Positions 18,511 through 28,440 are shown, counted from the first letter of the stretch. The stretch is DNA of 47,222 bases from Parafilimonas sp. (GCA_019247895.1 JAFBAF010000065.1:1-47222); one strand, 5' to 3'. Numbers and translations: made by a program. The notes: generated by a model from the letters alone, not told the origin.

Positions 18511-19398
18511 ATGGTGAAAAGTTTTATTAAAAATACACAAAGACGGTTTCAGAATAAGGTCCAGAAAGAAGGTTCAGTATGGTTAAAGCCTTACCTTTTT
18601 CTGCTTGCCTTTTTACGGCCTGTATATTTCAATAAAGAATTTTTGTTGTTAAACGGATTAAGGCGAGAACCGAAATCCGGGCAGCAAAGTTTTATTTTTT
18701 TTACAGTACATAAAAGCGCATCAACATTCATTAAAAATACCATCATAAAACTCATTGGGCCAAGCCATATTACCGCTGTAGAGTTAAGTGGTTATCTAAG
18801 CAGGAAAAGGCAGGAAAAATATTATAACAATCCCGCTTTTATGAAAAAAGTATTATATAAAACAGGATACTTTTTTGGTGCTTTTCGTGCTTTTTATCCT
18901 TTTCCGGATTTGGATAAGTTTAAAATACTCCTGGTTTTGAGGGACCCGAGAGATGTGTTAACCTCTTTTTACTTTTCAACATTATACAATCATCCTTTAA
19001 GTACAAAAACTGTTTACGAAGAACGCAAAAAATATGAAACATATACAATCGACGAGTATGTATTGGAAACAGCGCCGGCGATGCAAAAAAAATATGCGGC
19101 TTATTGTAAAAATCTTTTAAATAGAAGTAATGTTCTTTTTTTAAAGTATGAGGATATGATAAGTGATTTCAGCAACTGGTTGCATACATTAAATTCTTTT
19201 CTTGAACTAAAAGATAATGAAGAGCAATTGCAGGAAATAATTGCAGCAACAACATTTAAAGTTGATAAAGAAGATCCAAAATCTTTTATTCGCAATATAA
19301 AGTCAGGTGACCATTTGAATAAATTAAAAACCGAAACCATTAATAAGCTAAACGAACTATTTTTTAATGAACTAAAAATGTTAGGATATAAAATATAA
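18511..19398 (+). CDS. sulfotransferase domain protein
   Basis: 5'-PSB-like FIFFTVHKSASTFIKNTI; 3'-PB-like KILLVLRDPRDVLTSFYFS; VLFLKYEDMISDF. Confidence 0.85.
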   Translation: MVKSFIKNTQRRFQNKVQKEGSVWLKPYLFLLAFLRPVYFNKEFLLLNGLRREPKSGQQSFIFFTVHKSASTFIKNTIIKLIGPSHITAVELSGYLSRKRQEKYYNNPAFMKKVLYKTGYFFGAFRAFYPFPDLDKFKILLVLRDPRDVLTSFYFSTLYNHPLSTKTVYEERKKYETYTIDEYVLETAPAMQKKYAAYCKNLLNRSNVLFLKYEDMISDFSNWLHTLNSFLELKDNEEQLQEIIAATTFKVDKEDPKSFIRNIKSGDHLNKLKTETINKLNELFFNELKMLGYKI

Positions 19399-19411
19399 AT
19401 AAGAAGCTGCA

Positions 19412-20314
19412 ATGGAGCCGAAAATTGACTTAGTAATTGCTGGTGCCCAAAAAGCAGGCACTACATCTCTGAATAAATATCTTGCGCAACATCCGAATAT
19501 ATACACACACTTTACGCAGGAATTTGGCATGTTTGCCAGTAATGAAGATTTTGATAAAGGATTACAAAAAAACATCCGGGAAAATGTAGAAAAACAATTG
19601 TTAATACAACCTGGTAAAAACGTATTTATTGCAAAGAGAGTAGGTGTGATGTATAACAAAGAAATGATGCAAAAGATTTATCAATCTTATTCTGATTGCA
19701 AAATGGTAGTGATTTTAAGAAACCCTGTTGACAGAGCTTTTTCTGCATTCAACTATTGCAGAATGGCAGGCATGGAGCCTTATAAGAAATTTGAAGACGC
19801 ACTTTATATAAACGATCCGGCAAGGTTCACCAATCCGAATTTTAAAAGAAACTGCGATTATATTTATCGAAGCAATTATCTTGCCCCTCTTCAAAATATG
19901 CAACTTATTTTCCCTGCAGAAAATATTAAGGTGTATATATTTGAAGAAATCGTAAAAAACTTAAAAGCGCCTCTAAATGAAATGGTGGATTCTCTTAACT
20001 TACCGCCTTTCGAATTTGATACGAAGAAGAATTATAATGAAGGAAGTGCATCGAGGTTTGATACAGTTTCAAAATTAACAGCGCCGGGAAACTTTAATAT
20101 TTTAAAAAAAGTTTTTACTGTACAGCAACGGGTAAAAATGAAAGAGTATTTAAAAAAATTAAATTCAAAAAAGAATGCTTCTGCAAAAGAAACGTTATCT
20201 GAAAATACCCGTAAATATTTAGTTGGTATATTTCGTCAAGAAGTACAGGAACTTGAACAATTTTTAAAGCTTCCGGTTAAAAGATACTGGCCTGAATTTT
20301 TTACTACATCATGA
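19412..20314 (+). CDS. sulfotransferase
   Basis: Canonical IDLVIAGAQKAGTTSLNKYLAQHPNIY and KMVVILRNPVDRAFSAFNY. Confidence 0.95.
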   Translation: MEPKIDLVIAGAQKAGTTSLNKYLAQHPNIYTHFTQEFGMFASNEDFDKGLQKNIRENVEKQLLIQPGKNVFIAKRVGVMYNKEMMQKIYQSYSDCKMVVILRNPVDRAFSAFNYCRMAGMEPYKKFEDALYINDPARFTNPNFKRNCDYIYRSNYLAPLQNMQLIFPAENIKVYIFEEIVKNLKAPLNEMVDSLNLPPFEFDTKKNYNEGSASRFDTVSKLTAPGNFNILKKVFTVQQRVKMKEYLKKLNSKKNASAKETLSENTRKYLVGIFRQEVQELEQFLKLPVKRYWPEFFTTS

Positions 20315-21015
20315 GCAATTATTTTTTTAATTTAAAATATAAGGTTGCTAACAAGGTATCCAACTATCCGGGCTTATATAAAATGATAAGTAAGGGTTTA
20401 ACCGGCCGTGATTGTTATACAACAAAAGATAGTGATATAGTTATTGACGGGCATCCGCGATCTGCAAATACTTATGCCACCTATGCTTTTAAAATCGCCC
20501 AAACCAAAGATTTAATAATTGCCAATCATATACATAAAAAATCGCAGTTTTTAACTGCAGAAAAGTACGGTATACCTGCAATTTTACTTATAAGAGAACC
20601 GATGGATTGTATTGCTTCAATGCTTATTCGTCAGCCAAAATACGATCCAACGGTATTGTTTGATGGTTACTATTTTTTGTACAACGGATTAAAAGACTCC
20701 AATGCGTTTGTTGTGGGCGAATTTAATGAAGTAATAAATAATTACGCTGAAGTTATTAAGCGTGTAAATAAAAGGTTTGACAAAAATTTTGATCTGTATT
20801 ACAAAACAGAAGAAAATGAAAAACTGGTAAAACATATAGTGCAAACACAGGATGAATTAAAAGGCGCCAGCGATTATGATCAAAGGGTTGCTTATCCAAA
20901 CGAAACAAGAAAAAAGGTAATGAATGATGTGAAAAAAAGGCTTCAGCAGGAAATATATAAAACTGACTACAGTAAATGTAAAAAGATATATGATCACTTC
21001 ATGAACAAACAATAA
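20311..21015 (+). CDS. sulfotransferase domain protein
   Basis: IVIDGHPRSANTYATYAF (5'-PSB-like) and AILLIREPMDCIASML (3'-PB-like); start overlaps previous stop (ATGA). Confidence 0.8.
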   Translation: MSNYFFNLKYKVANKVSNYPGLYKMISKGLTGRDCYTTKDSDIVIDGHPRSANTYATYAFKIAQTKDLIIANHIHKKSQFLTAEKYGIPAILLIREPMDCIASMLIRQPKYDPTVLFDGYYFLYNGLKDSNAFVVGEFNEVINNYAEVIKRVNKRFDKNFDLYYKTEENEKLVKHIVQTQDELKGASDYDQRVAYPNETRKKVMNDVKKRLQQEIYKTDYSKCKKIYDHFMNKQ

Positions 21016-21042
21016 GGTTTAACAGATCTGCAAAAACTGATA

Positions 21043-22185
21043 ATGAAAAGCTCAAGAAAAATATTTATAAATACGTTACCTACAATTCAAACTTCTGGCG
21101 GCATACTTACATTTTTATTGGAATTATTATATGCGCTGGCTGATAACAACAACTCTCAACTGAATTACTGTCTCATTTGCTCCGAGATAAATGAACATCT
21201 TTTCATACCTTTTAAAAAATACAGCAATTTTTCAGTTAAAGTAGTAAAGGTTGATAACAGCAATCCGATAAAACGTATTTTTTATGAGCAATTTGTTCTG
21301 CCCAAATTTTTAAATACCCAAAAAAATGCGGTGGTTTTAAATATTTGTAATGTAGCCATGCTGCGGTGCAAAATTCCACAGATAACAATTATACAGGCGC
21401 AATTAAGTATTGCCAAATTAAGGAAAACCTTGCCTAAAGATGTTGTTTGCATAACTACTTTGCATAAAATTTATTATGATACATTCTTAGAAAGATCGAT
21501 TCGAAAATCAACAAAAACAATTGCTATTTCAAATTACATGGTTCAGTTTCTTAAAAAATATGAGGATAAACTGGCTGTTATACATGAAGGGGTGAATTTT
21601 AACTTTTTTGCAAATCCTGATAAAAATATAAAACAAAATTCAAGGCCATATATTCTCTCCTTAAGCACTTTATTCCCGCATAAAAATATGAACAGGGTTA
21701 TTGAAGCCTTCAGCATATTTATTAAAAGCACAAACCTTGATTTTGATTTGCTTATTGTGGGAAAAGATCCTGATGGCAGGCAAATGCCAAAGCTAAAAGA
21801 ACTTGCCGAAAAGCTTGGTATAGCCAACAGGGTTATATTTAAAGGATGGATAGCTACCGATGAAATACCGGGTATTTACGCTAATGCAACAATATTTCTT
21901 TATTTATCAAGTATGGAATTTTTCGGATTGCCTGTTTTGGAGGCTATGGCTGCTGAAGTGCCTGTAATTGCAGCTAACAAAATGTCAATACCGGAAGTAG
22001 TGAATAATGCCGGCATTTTAGTGGAACCGGATGATGTAGAAAATGTATCAAGACATATTGAGCATATTGTAAAAAATGAACAGTATAAAAAAAACCTCGT
22101 TGCGGCGGGCAGGGAAAATATTAAAAATTTTGATTGGCATTTCACTGCTAAAAAATTTGAAACATTGTTTTTAAACGCTAACTAA
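21043..22185 (+). CDS. glycosyltransferase family 4
   Basis: TSGGILTFLLELLYAL N-terminus; LSTLFPHKNMNRVIEAFSIF; DLLIVGKDPDGR; SSMEFFGLPVLEAMAAEVPVIAANKMSIPEVVNNAGILVEPDD. Confidence 0.95.
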   Translation: MKSSRKIFINTLPTIQTSGGILTFLLELLYALADNNNSQLNYCLICSEINEHLFIPFKKYSNFSVKVVKVDNSNPIKRIFYEQFVLPKFLNTQKNAVVLNICNVAMLRCKIPQITIIQAQLSIAKLRKTLPKDVVCITTLHKIYYDTFLERSIRKSTKTIAISNYMVQFLKKYEDKLAVIHEGVNFNFFANPDKNIKQNSRPYILSLSTLFPHKNMNRVIEAFSIFIKSTNLDFDLLIVGKDPDGRQMPKLKELAEKLGIANRVIFKGWIATDEIPGIYANATIFLYLSSMEFFGLPVLEAMAAEVPVIAANKMSIPEVVNNAGILVEPDDVENVSRHIEHIVKNEQYKKNLVAAGRENIKNFDWHFTAKKFETLFLNAN

Positions 22186-22195
22186 GTATTGATGT

Positions 22196-22927
22196 ATGGT
22201 TATTTCTGACGAGCATAAGTATGTGTTTATAGAAATGATTCGCACCGGCTCAACTGCTATTAGTGCTGAACTATGTGAGTACTACGGCGGAAGAAAAATA
22301 TTGAATAAGCATTCATATTACCATGAATTTTTAAAAATTGCTAATAAAGAACAAAAAGAATATTTTGTTTTTGTAGGGTGCCGAAACCCGCTGGATATGG
22401 CTGTAAGCGGATACATAAAATACAAGAGCGATCACCTTGGCCGGTATTCTGATCCTAAGCAATGGAGGAGGAATGGAGGAACGATAACGGATAAAAATCT
22501 GAAGATTTATAATGACATCCAGAAAAATAATTTAAGTTTTAACCAGTACCTGAAAAAGTATTACAGGTTGCCGTACAGCAATACATCGGTTATAAATAAT
22601 GAAGACGCGGATTTTGTAATCCGGTTTGAAAATATACAGGAGGATTTTAAAAAAGTATTGGGTTTGCTTAATCTAAAACAAATACGTGACATACCTATTA
22701 AAAATAAAACCGCAGCAAAAGATAATTTTTTAAGTTATTATACAAAAGATATTCAGCCTTATGCATTATTTATTTTTGGGCCTATAATGAAAAAATTTGG
22801 ATACGGGTTTCCTGCAGATTGGCCAAAGCAAAAATTTGAGTTTATATCCAATACTATTTTTGAGTTATATACGATTGCCAAAAAAATTTACTGGCGAAGC
22901 ACAAAAAGTAATTCAATGCCAGATTAA
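22196..22927 (+). CDS. sulfotransferase family 2-like protein
   Basis: YVFIEMIRTGSTAISAELCEYYGG...KHSYYHEF; 3'-PB-like FVFVGCRNPLDMAVSGYIKYKSD; later DFVIRFENIQEDF. Confidence 0.8.
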   Translation: MVISDEHKYVFIEMIRTGSTAISAELCEYYGGRKILNKHSYYHEFLKIANKEQKEYFVFVGCRNPLDMAVSGYIKYKSDHLGRYSDPKQWRRNGGTITDKNLKIYNDIQKNNLSFNQYLKKYYRLPYSNTSVINNEDADFVIRFENIQEDFKKVLGLLNLKQIRDIPIKNKTAAKDNFLSYYTKDIQPYALFIFGPIMKKFGYGFPADWPKQKFEFISNTIFELYTIAKKIYWRSTKSNSMPD

Positions 22928-22966
22928 GCAATCATCTAATATATTGCACATGTATATTTGCTGAAC

Positions 22967-23710
22967 ATGGAACACCGCGATACACTTAAAATTCTTGGGA
23001 TTGATTTTATAAATACGTCAACGCAGCAGGTAGTTAACATTTTAAAGAATGGTGGCCTTTTGGTTGTTCCGGCGGCACCTGCACTTATCAATATAAAAAA
23101 AGACCCTGCTTATTACAGCGCTTTGCAAACTGCGGATGTTGTAATACCCGATAGCGGTTACATGGCCTTATTATGGAATTTTTTTCATCACAATAAAATT
23201 AAAAGAATATCAGGCCTTGAATTTCTTAACAGTTTTTTCAAAGATGAAGATGTAAAAAAAACTTCAGCTTTATTTTTAGTCGATCCCAGGCCAACTGAAG
23301 CGCAGCATAACCTGAATTATTTAAAAAAATCAGGCTTTAAAATAGCTGATGATATGTCTTACCTGGCGCCAATGTATAAGAAAGATAAAGTAGAGGATCC
23401 CGAATTATTAAACATCATCGAACAGAAAAAACCGAAATATGTAATTATAAATTTAGGCGGTGGTACGCAGGAAAAATTAGGGGCGTATTTAAAAAATAAT
23501 TTAAGTTATAAACCAGCTATCATTTGTACAGGAGCAGCTATCGCATTTTTAACAGGCCAACAGGCAAGCATACCCACATGGGGAGATAAACTATTTTTAG
23601 GCTGGTTATTCCGGTGCATCCAAAATCCGAAATTGTATGTACCACGATATTTTAAAGCTTTTCAATTAGCAATATTTATGTTTCGTTACGGACAGCAGCA
23701 GCCTCTTTAA
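22967..23710 (+). CDS. WecG/TagA/CpsF family glycosyltransferase
   Basis: ILGIDFINTSTQQVVNIL...PALINIKKDPAYYSALQTADVVIPDSGYMALLWNF...RISGLEFL...IINLGGGTQEKLGAYLKNNLSYKPAIICTGAAIAFLTGQ. ATG 22967 preferred over TTG 22958. Confidence 0.9.
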   Translation: MEHRDTLKILGIDFINTSTQQVVNILKNGGLLVVPAAPALINIKKDPAYYSALQTADVVIPDSGYMALLWNFFHHNKIKRISGLEFLNSFFKDEDVKKTSALFLVDPRPTEAQHNLNYLKKSGFKIADDMSYLAPMYKKDKVEDPELLNIIEQKKPKYVIINLGGGTQEKLGAYLKNNLSYKPAIICTGAAIAFLTGQQASIPTWGDKLFLGWLFRCIQNPKLYVPRYFKAFQLAIFMFRYGQQQPL

Positions 23711-23753
23711 ACTTATTACGTATAAATAAAATAAGAAAAAAATCAATTTAGTT

Positions 23754-24752
23754 ATGCAGAAAAAAGCTCTCGTTTGTGGTGCCGGTGGTTTTATTGGCGG
23801 GCACCTGGTTAACCGGTTGAAATCGGAAGGTTATTGGGTTCGCGGAGTTGATTTAAAAGAAAATGAATATGGCAACGGCAATTCAGATGAATTTATAGTT
23901 GGTGATTTGCGCGATCCGAAATTAGTTGAGGAAGTTGTTTCAGAGGATTTGGAGGAGATTTACCAGTTGGCTGCAGATATGGGCGGCGCGGGTTTTGTTT
24001 TCACAGGCGAAAATGATGCAGCCATCATGCACAACAGCGCCTTAATAAATTTGAATGTGTTGGAGGAAGCAAAAAATAAAGGCATTAAAAAAATATTTTA
24101 TTCTTCATCTGCCTGCATGTATCCGGAATATAACCAGCTTGATCCTGACAATCCGAAATGTTCTGAGGATTCTGCTTATCCTGCAGCGCCGGATAGTGAA
24201 TATGGCTGGGAAAAATTATTTAGCGAAAGATTGTATTTAACCTATCACCGTAATCATGGGCTTGAGGTGCGTGTGGCAAGGTTTCATAACATTTTTGGCC
24301 CGCAGGGAACCTGGGAAGGCGGCCGCGAAAAAGCACCTGCCGCAGTTTGCAGAAAAGTAGCATTAGCACCAGAAGGTGGCGTAATAGAAATTTGGGGTGA
24401 TGGTAAGCAAACACGTTCATTTCTTATCGTTCACGAATGTGTTGAGGGTATAAGAAGATTAATGGAAAGCGATTTTATCGGCCCGGTAAATATTGGCTCA
24501 GAAGAAATGATTTCGATAAATGACTTTGCGAAAATGGTAACAAATATTTCAGGCAAAAATCTTTCAGTAAAAAATATAAAAGGGCCAACTGGTGTACGGG
24601 GAAGAAATTCTGATAACGCACTTATAAAAGAAAAATTAGGTTGGGCACCTTCGCAACCTTTAAAAGTTGGTGTTGAAGAAACATATAATTGGATAGTTGA
24701 ACAAATAGCAAAAAAGCAAAAGCTTGAGTCAAAAACTTTGTCAATCGCTTAG
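23754..24752 (+). CDS. NAD-dependent epimerase/dehydratase, GDP-mannose 3,5-epimerase-like
   Basis: Rossmann GAGGFIGGHLVNRL; AADMGGAGFVFTGENDAAIMHNSALINLNVLEEA; SSSACMYPEYNQLDP; SEYGWEKLFSERLY (YxxxK); HNIFGPQGTWEGGREKAPAAVCRKVA. Closely resembles plant-type GME. Confidence 0.85.
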   Translation: MQKKALVCGAGGFIGGHLVNRLKSEGYWVRGVDLKENEYGNGNSDEFIVGDLRDPKLVEEVVSEDLEEIYQLAADMGGAGFVFTGENDAAIMHNSALINLNVLEEAKNKGIKKIFYSSSACMYPEYNQLDPDNPKCSEDSAYPAAPDSEYGWEKLFSERLYLTYHRNHGLEVRVARFHNIFGPQGTWEGGREKAPAAVCRKVALAPEGGVIEIWGDGKQTRSFLIVHECVEGIRRLMESDFIGPVNIGSEEMISINDFAKMVTNISGKNLSVKNIKGPTGVRGRNSDNALIKEKLGWAPSQPLKVGVEETYNWIVEQIAKKQKLESKTLSIA

Positions 24753-25071
24753 CGATATTAAGCCGGTTCCTACTGTACATAATTTAGGCGAGAAATTTGT
24801 TTTTTTAAAAAACGAAGACACTCCAACCGCTGTTACACAATTTGCTTTTGGTAAATTAATGCCTGGCGAAGATGTTGAGTCGCATCTTCATCCAACAATG
24901 GAGGAATGTTTTTATTTTCTTAGTGGTGCGGGAGAATATACGGTTGATAATTTTGCATATATGGTAAAACCGGAAACTTTTCTCAGAATTCCTGCCAACA
25001 CATTACACAGTTTAAAAGTAACGAGTATAACGCCTTTAACTTTCGTTTATTTCGGCGTTGCGGTTGATTAA
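24724..25071 (+). CDS. cupin-domain protein (TTG start, overlaps the epimerase by 29 nt)
   Basis: Cupin motif 1-like PGEDVESHLHPTMEECFYFLSGAGEYTV and motif 2-like FLRIPANTLHSLKV. Confidence 0.8.
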   Translation: MSQKLCQSLSDIKPVPTVHNLGEKFVFLKNEDTPTAVTQFAFGKLMPGEDVESHLHPTMEECFYFLSGAGEYTVDNFAYMVKPETFLRIPANTLHSLKVTSITPLTFVYFGVAVD

Positions 25072-25172
25072 TTTTACATGCTGATTTCTTGCTTAAAGAA
25101 ACTTCAAAACTTGTTGTATCATTTCGTCAAAATATTTGTATTATTTTTACTTCAAGCAAATCATCCACTTTA

Positions 25173-26780
25173 ATGAGCTTTAAAAAATATGCCCATAAGC
25201 TGAACCTGCGTTTTTTATTTTGCTCTTTAATACTTCTTTTATTTATTATTCATTTGAATGCACAAGCCCCTGTATTAAATGTAACCAACAGCTATACACA
25301 ACAATCGGTTTTATATAACAGCGATACGTTTGCGCATACCGCCTGGAAACCTGTTGTATATACAAACTCAGCTTATCAAAAAGCTGATCGTTCATGGTTA
25401 CACCGTAAATTTTTTGAAGAACATTTATTGCAGGTGCAGCAACCGGGGTTTAATATTTTTGGCGACTTTGTATTTGATGAAGATGCAGGTGCAACAAAAC
25501 GTGCAGTGCCTACAATATCCTCTTCAAATCAAAACCACGATGGCACTACAAAATTTAATTACATTAATACAAGAGGTTATTTTTTTGGTGGCAATGTCGG
25601 CGATAAATTTTATTTCGAAACAGATTTTTACGAGAACCAGGCAAGCTTCGCCGGTTATGTTGACAGCTTTATAAGAAAGACCGGCGTTATTCCGTTTCAA
25701 AACAGTTATAAAAATTTAAAAGCAAAAGGTTTTGATTACAGCTACTCAACCGCAAAATTGGTTTATACTCCAAACAAATATTTGCTGTTCAATCTCGGTT
25801 ATGGAACAAATTTCATCGGCGACGGTTACCGCTCCTTGTTATTGAGTGATTACAATACGCCTTATCCGTATTTCCGCACTTCAATAAATATTGGAAGTGT
25901 GCAGTACTCGGTAATGTATTCACAATATATATCGAATGAAAACTCTTTTACATATGCAGAAGGCTATCCAAGAAAATGGGGGCAAACATATTTGGTCGAT
26001 TGGCATGCAACCAAAAATTTTAATATCGGGATTTTTGATGCTGTTGTTTCTTCAATTGAAAATGTTGATCATGAGAAGGATTTTGGTGTAACACATTTTA
26101 GCCCGGTTATTTTTTTACATAGTTCCAAATCTCCATCAGGTTTAAAAAATAATGATGTGCTCGGATTGAATTTAAAATATACAATCATTCCGGCAGTTGA
26201 TTTTTATGCACAAGTGATGTTGGATAATTCAGGCAGTGAAGATTGGGAAAAACGCTATGGTTACCAGATCGGTATTCGGGCAGGTAATTTATTTAAAATA
26301 GATGGATTAAACGCACAAGCGGAATTTAACACAGTAAGGCCTTACAGTTATGCTTCAGATACTATAACAACTGTTTATGCGCATGATGGACAATCGCTGG
26401 CGCATCCGCTTGGCGCAAATTTTAAAGAAGGTGTTTTTGTTGCAGATTATAGTTATAAAAGATGGTGGTTTAGAGCAGAAGCAATGGCAGCAAGATATGG
26501 CAATGATTCATCATCTGCTGCAGAAAACTTTGGTCGTGATATTTTTAAGCCATTATATACACACAGTAAAACAAATAATGTTTCAACAGACCAGGGTTTA
26601 CTTACAAAATTGTATTACGGCGATATTAGAATTGCTTATATACTAAACAGGAAAACAAACATGCGGGTTGAAACCGGCGCTGTATTCAGAAGTGAAAAAA
26701 ACAAACTGGATAACTATAAGGACGTGCAATTTTATATTGGTATCAGAATGAGTTTCAGAAAACTGATTTATGATTTTTAA
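25173..26780 (+). CDS. Wzi-like capsule assembly outer-membrane beta-barrel protein (copy 1)
   Basis: Signal peptide from ATG 25173 (MSFKKYAHKLNLRFLFCSLILLLFIIHLNAQ); FNLGYGTNFIGDGYRSLLLSDYNTPYPYFRTS; C-terminal strand ending IRMSFRKLIYDF. Confidence 0.8.
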   Translation: MSFKKYAHKLNLRFLFCSLILLLFIIHLNAQAPVLNVTNSYTQQSVLYNSDTFAHTAWKPVVYTNSAYQKADRSWLHRKFFEEHLLQVQQPGFNIFGDFVFDEDAGATKRAVPTISSSNQNHDGTTKFNYINTRGYFFGGNVGDKFYFETDFYENQASFAGYVDSFIRKTGVIPFQNSYKNLKAKGFDYSYSTAKLVYTPNKYLLFNLGYGTNFIGDGYRSLLLSDYNTPYPYFRTSINIGSVQYSVMYSQYISNENSFTYAEGYPRKWGQTYLVDWHATKNFNIGIFDAVVSSIENVDHEKDFGVTHFSPVIFLHSSKSPSGLKNNDVLGLNLKYTIIPAVDFYAQVMLDNSGSEDWEKRYGYQIGIRAGNLFKIDGLNAQAEFNTVRPYSYASDTITTVYAHDGQSLAHPLGANFKEGVFVADYSYKRWWFRAEAMAARYGNDSSSAAENFGRDIFKPLYTHSKTNNVSTDQGLLTKLYYGDIRIAYILNRKTNMRVETGAVFRSEKNKLDNYKDVQFYIGIRMSFRKLIYDF

Positions 26781-28425
26781 AATCAAAAATTTGAAGAATA
26801 ATAAGTATATAAAATTATCTTTTTTAGCTGCGTTTGTATTTGCTACAAGCCTTGTTCATGCACAACAAATTCCTTTAAACCAGGTAGTGCAAAACAGGTT
26901 TAGTGAAATGTTGTTGAATGCAGATTCATCTGTGTTTACAGGCTTCAGAGCACAGAACTGGCTTGAGTTGGAGCAATTAAACATTCTGCATAAAACCGAA
27001 TTGCAGGATAGTGTTTTTGGTTTAAGCAATTCTTTAAACAGTAATATAACCCACACCAATTTTATTAGAGGCATTGGAAGAAATAGCGTGTTTACACTTG
27101 ATCCATATGTTGATGCCGCAGTTGGAAAATCGAATGATAAAAGCGATGTGCTTACAAATTTTTCTGCAGGTATAAATATGCAGGCGCAATTCAATGAAAA
27201 ATTTTCTTTTAATCTTGGTGTAACTACCAACGTTAATCAATACCCGAAATATTTAGACAGCGCTATTTTTTCTAAATATGATCGTTTCAATATTGCTTCA
27301 AACAAATACATTATTCCCGGCGAAAATGCAGGCACGCTGCATAACAATAACAGGTTCACGTATACAAATTTCAATTTTAATTTAACTTATACACCGAGTA
27401 AATATTTTTTAATTGCAGCAGGCTACGGGAAAAATTTTTTAGGCGATGGATACAGAAGTTTATTGTTGAGTGATAACAGCAATAATTATCCTTATTTGCG
27501 TTTGCAGGCAAGATTATGGAAGCTAACGTATAATGTTTTATATAATCGTTACACCAATAATTTTTGGTATGAAGTAAACGGAGCTGCGCAGCCAAAATAC
27601 AGCACGATTCATTATCTCGGTTTTAATACAAAAAAGTTCCAGGTTGGTTTGTTTGATGAAGTAACGTGGCTTGCAAAAGATACCAATTTTACAAGAGGCT
27701 TCGATGTTCAATATTTAAATCCTTTGATCTTTACAAGACCATTAGAGTTTACAGTTGGCTCGCCTGATAATGCAATGATTGGTTTCAATCTTAAATACAA
27801 AATTTATAAAAAAGGATTCGTTTATGGCCAGCTTGCATTGGATGATTTAAATCTTAAAACATCGAAAGAACATCATTCGCAGTTTTATGGAAATAAATAT
27901 GCATTACAGTTAGGCGTTTGGAATAATGATATTTTCGGTGTGAAAAATTTATCGTGGCGGCTTGAATGGAATGGTGTTCGTCCATATACTTATGGCCATG
28001 GTGTGGGCGGAAATATTAGCTTGAACTATACCAATTATTATCAATCGCTCACAGATCCTTTCGGTGCGAACTTTAATGAGTTCATATCGGTATTTGATTA
28101 TTCAAACAATCGCTGGTATGCAGTGCTTGAAAATTTATATACAATACGCGGCGAAAATCCCGGTGTTGCATATAACAATGGGGAAGATTTGTGGGGCGGT
28201 GAAAATAATATTCCGCAGTTTGGCGTAAAAACAATGCAGGGAATAAAAACAAAATATTCTTATAACCAGTTAACATTAGGCTATCTTATTAATCCTTCAA
28301 ACCGTTTAGGTATTGAAGCTAACGCAGCTTACCGCAGCAGGAAATCTTCTGCTGTGAATGAATCTGAATTTTATTTCAGCTTTGGTATAAAAACAAGTCT
28401 TTACAATTTATACCACGATTTTTAA
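26770..28425 (+). CDS. Wzi-like capsule assembly outer-membrane beta-barrel protein (copy 2)
   Basis: Signal peptide ...FVFATSLVHAQQ; AAGYGKNFLGDGYRSLLLSDNSNNYPYLRLQ; ends FGIKTSLYNLYHDF. Paralogous to the preceding gene. Confidence 0.8.
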   Translation: MIFKIKNLKNNKYIKLSFLAAFVFATSLVHAQQIPLNQVVQNRFSEMLLNADSSVFTGFRAQNWLELEQLNILHKTELQDSVFGLSNSLNSNITHTNFIRGIGRNSVFTLDPYVDAAVGKSNDKSDVLTNFSAGINMQAQFNEKFSFNLGVTTNVNQYPKYLDSAIFSKYDRFNIASNKYIIPGENAGTLHNNNRFTYTNFNFNLTYTPSKYFLIAAGYGKNFLGDGYRSLLLSDNSNNYPYLRLQARLWKLTYNVLYNRYTNNFWYEVNGAAQPKYSTIHYLGFNTKKFQVGLFDEVTWLAKDTNFTRGFDVQYLNPLIFTRPLEFTVGSPDNAMIGFNLKYKIYKKGFVYGQLALDDLNLKTSKEHHSQFYGNKYALQLGVWNNDIFGVKNLSWRLEWNGVRPYTYGHGVGGNISLNYTNYYQSLTDPFGANFNEFISVFDYSNNRWYAVLENLYTIRGENPGVAYNNGEDLWGGENNIPQFGVKTMQGIKTKYSYNQLTLGYLINPSNRLGIEANAAYRSRKSSAVNESEFYFSFGIKTSLYNLYHDF

Positions 28426-28440
28426 AAGCCCCTATCATAA

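Noticed and set aside
22953-22960. TATATTTG -7-like box just before the WecG-like gene
   Set aside because: No -33 TTTG at the right spacing and it would give an almost leaderless transcript inside an apparent operon.
4163-24755. 11-nt palindrome TCGCTTAGCGA at 4163-4173 (terminator) and again at 24745-24755 (end of epimerase gene)
   Set aside because: Too short to call a repeat family; the second copy lacks a T tract and lies in coding sequence; likely chance.
26856-27230. 124-aa minus-strand ORF inside the second Wzi-like gene
   Set aside because: Shadow ORF opposite a clear signal peptide and barrel-coding sequence.
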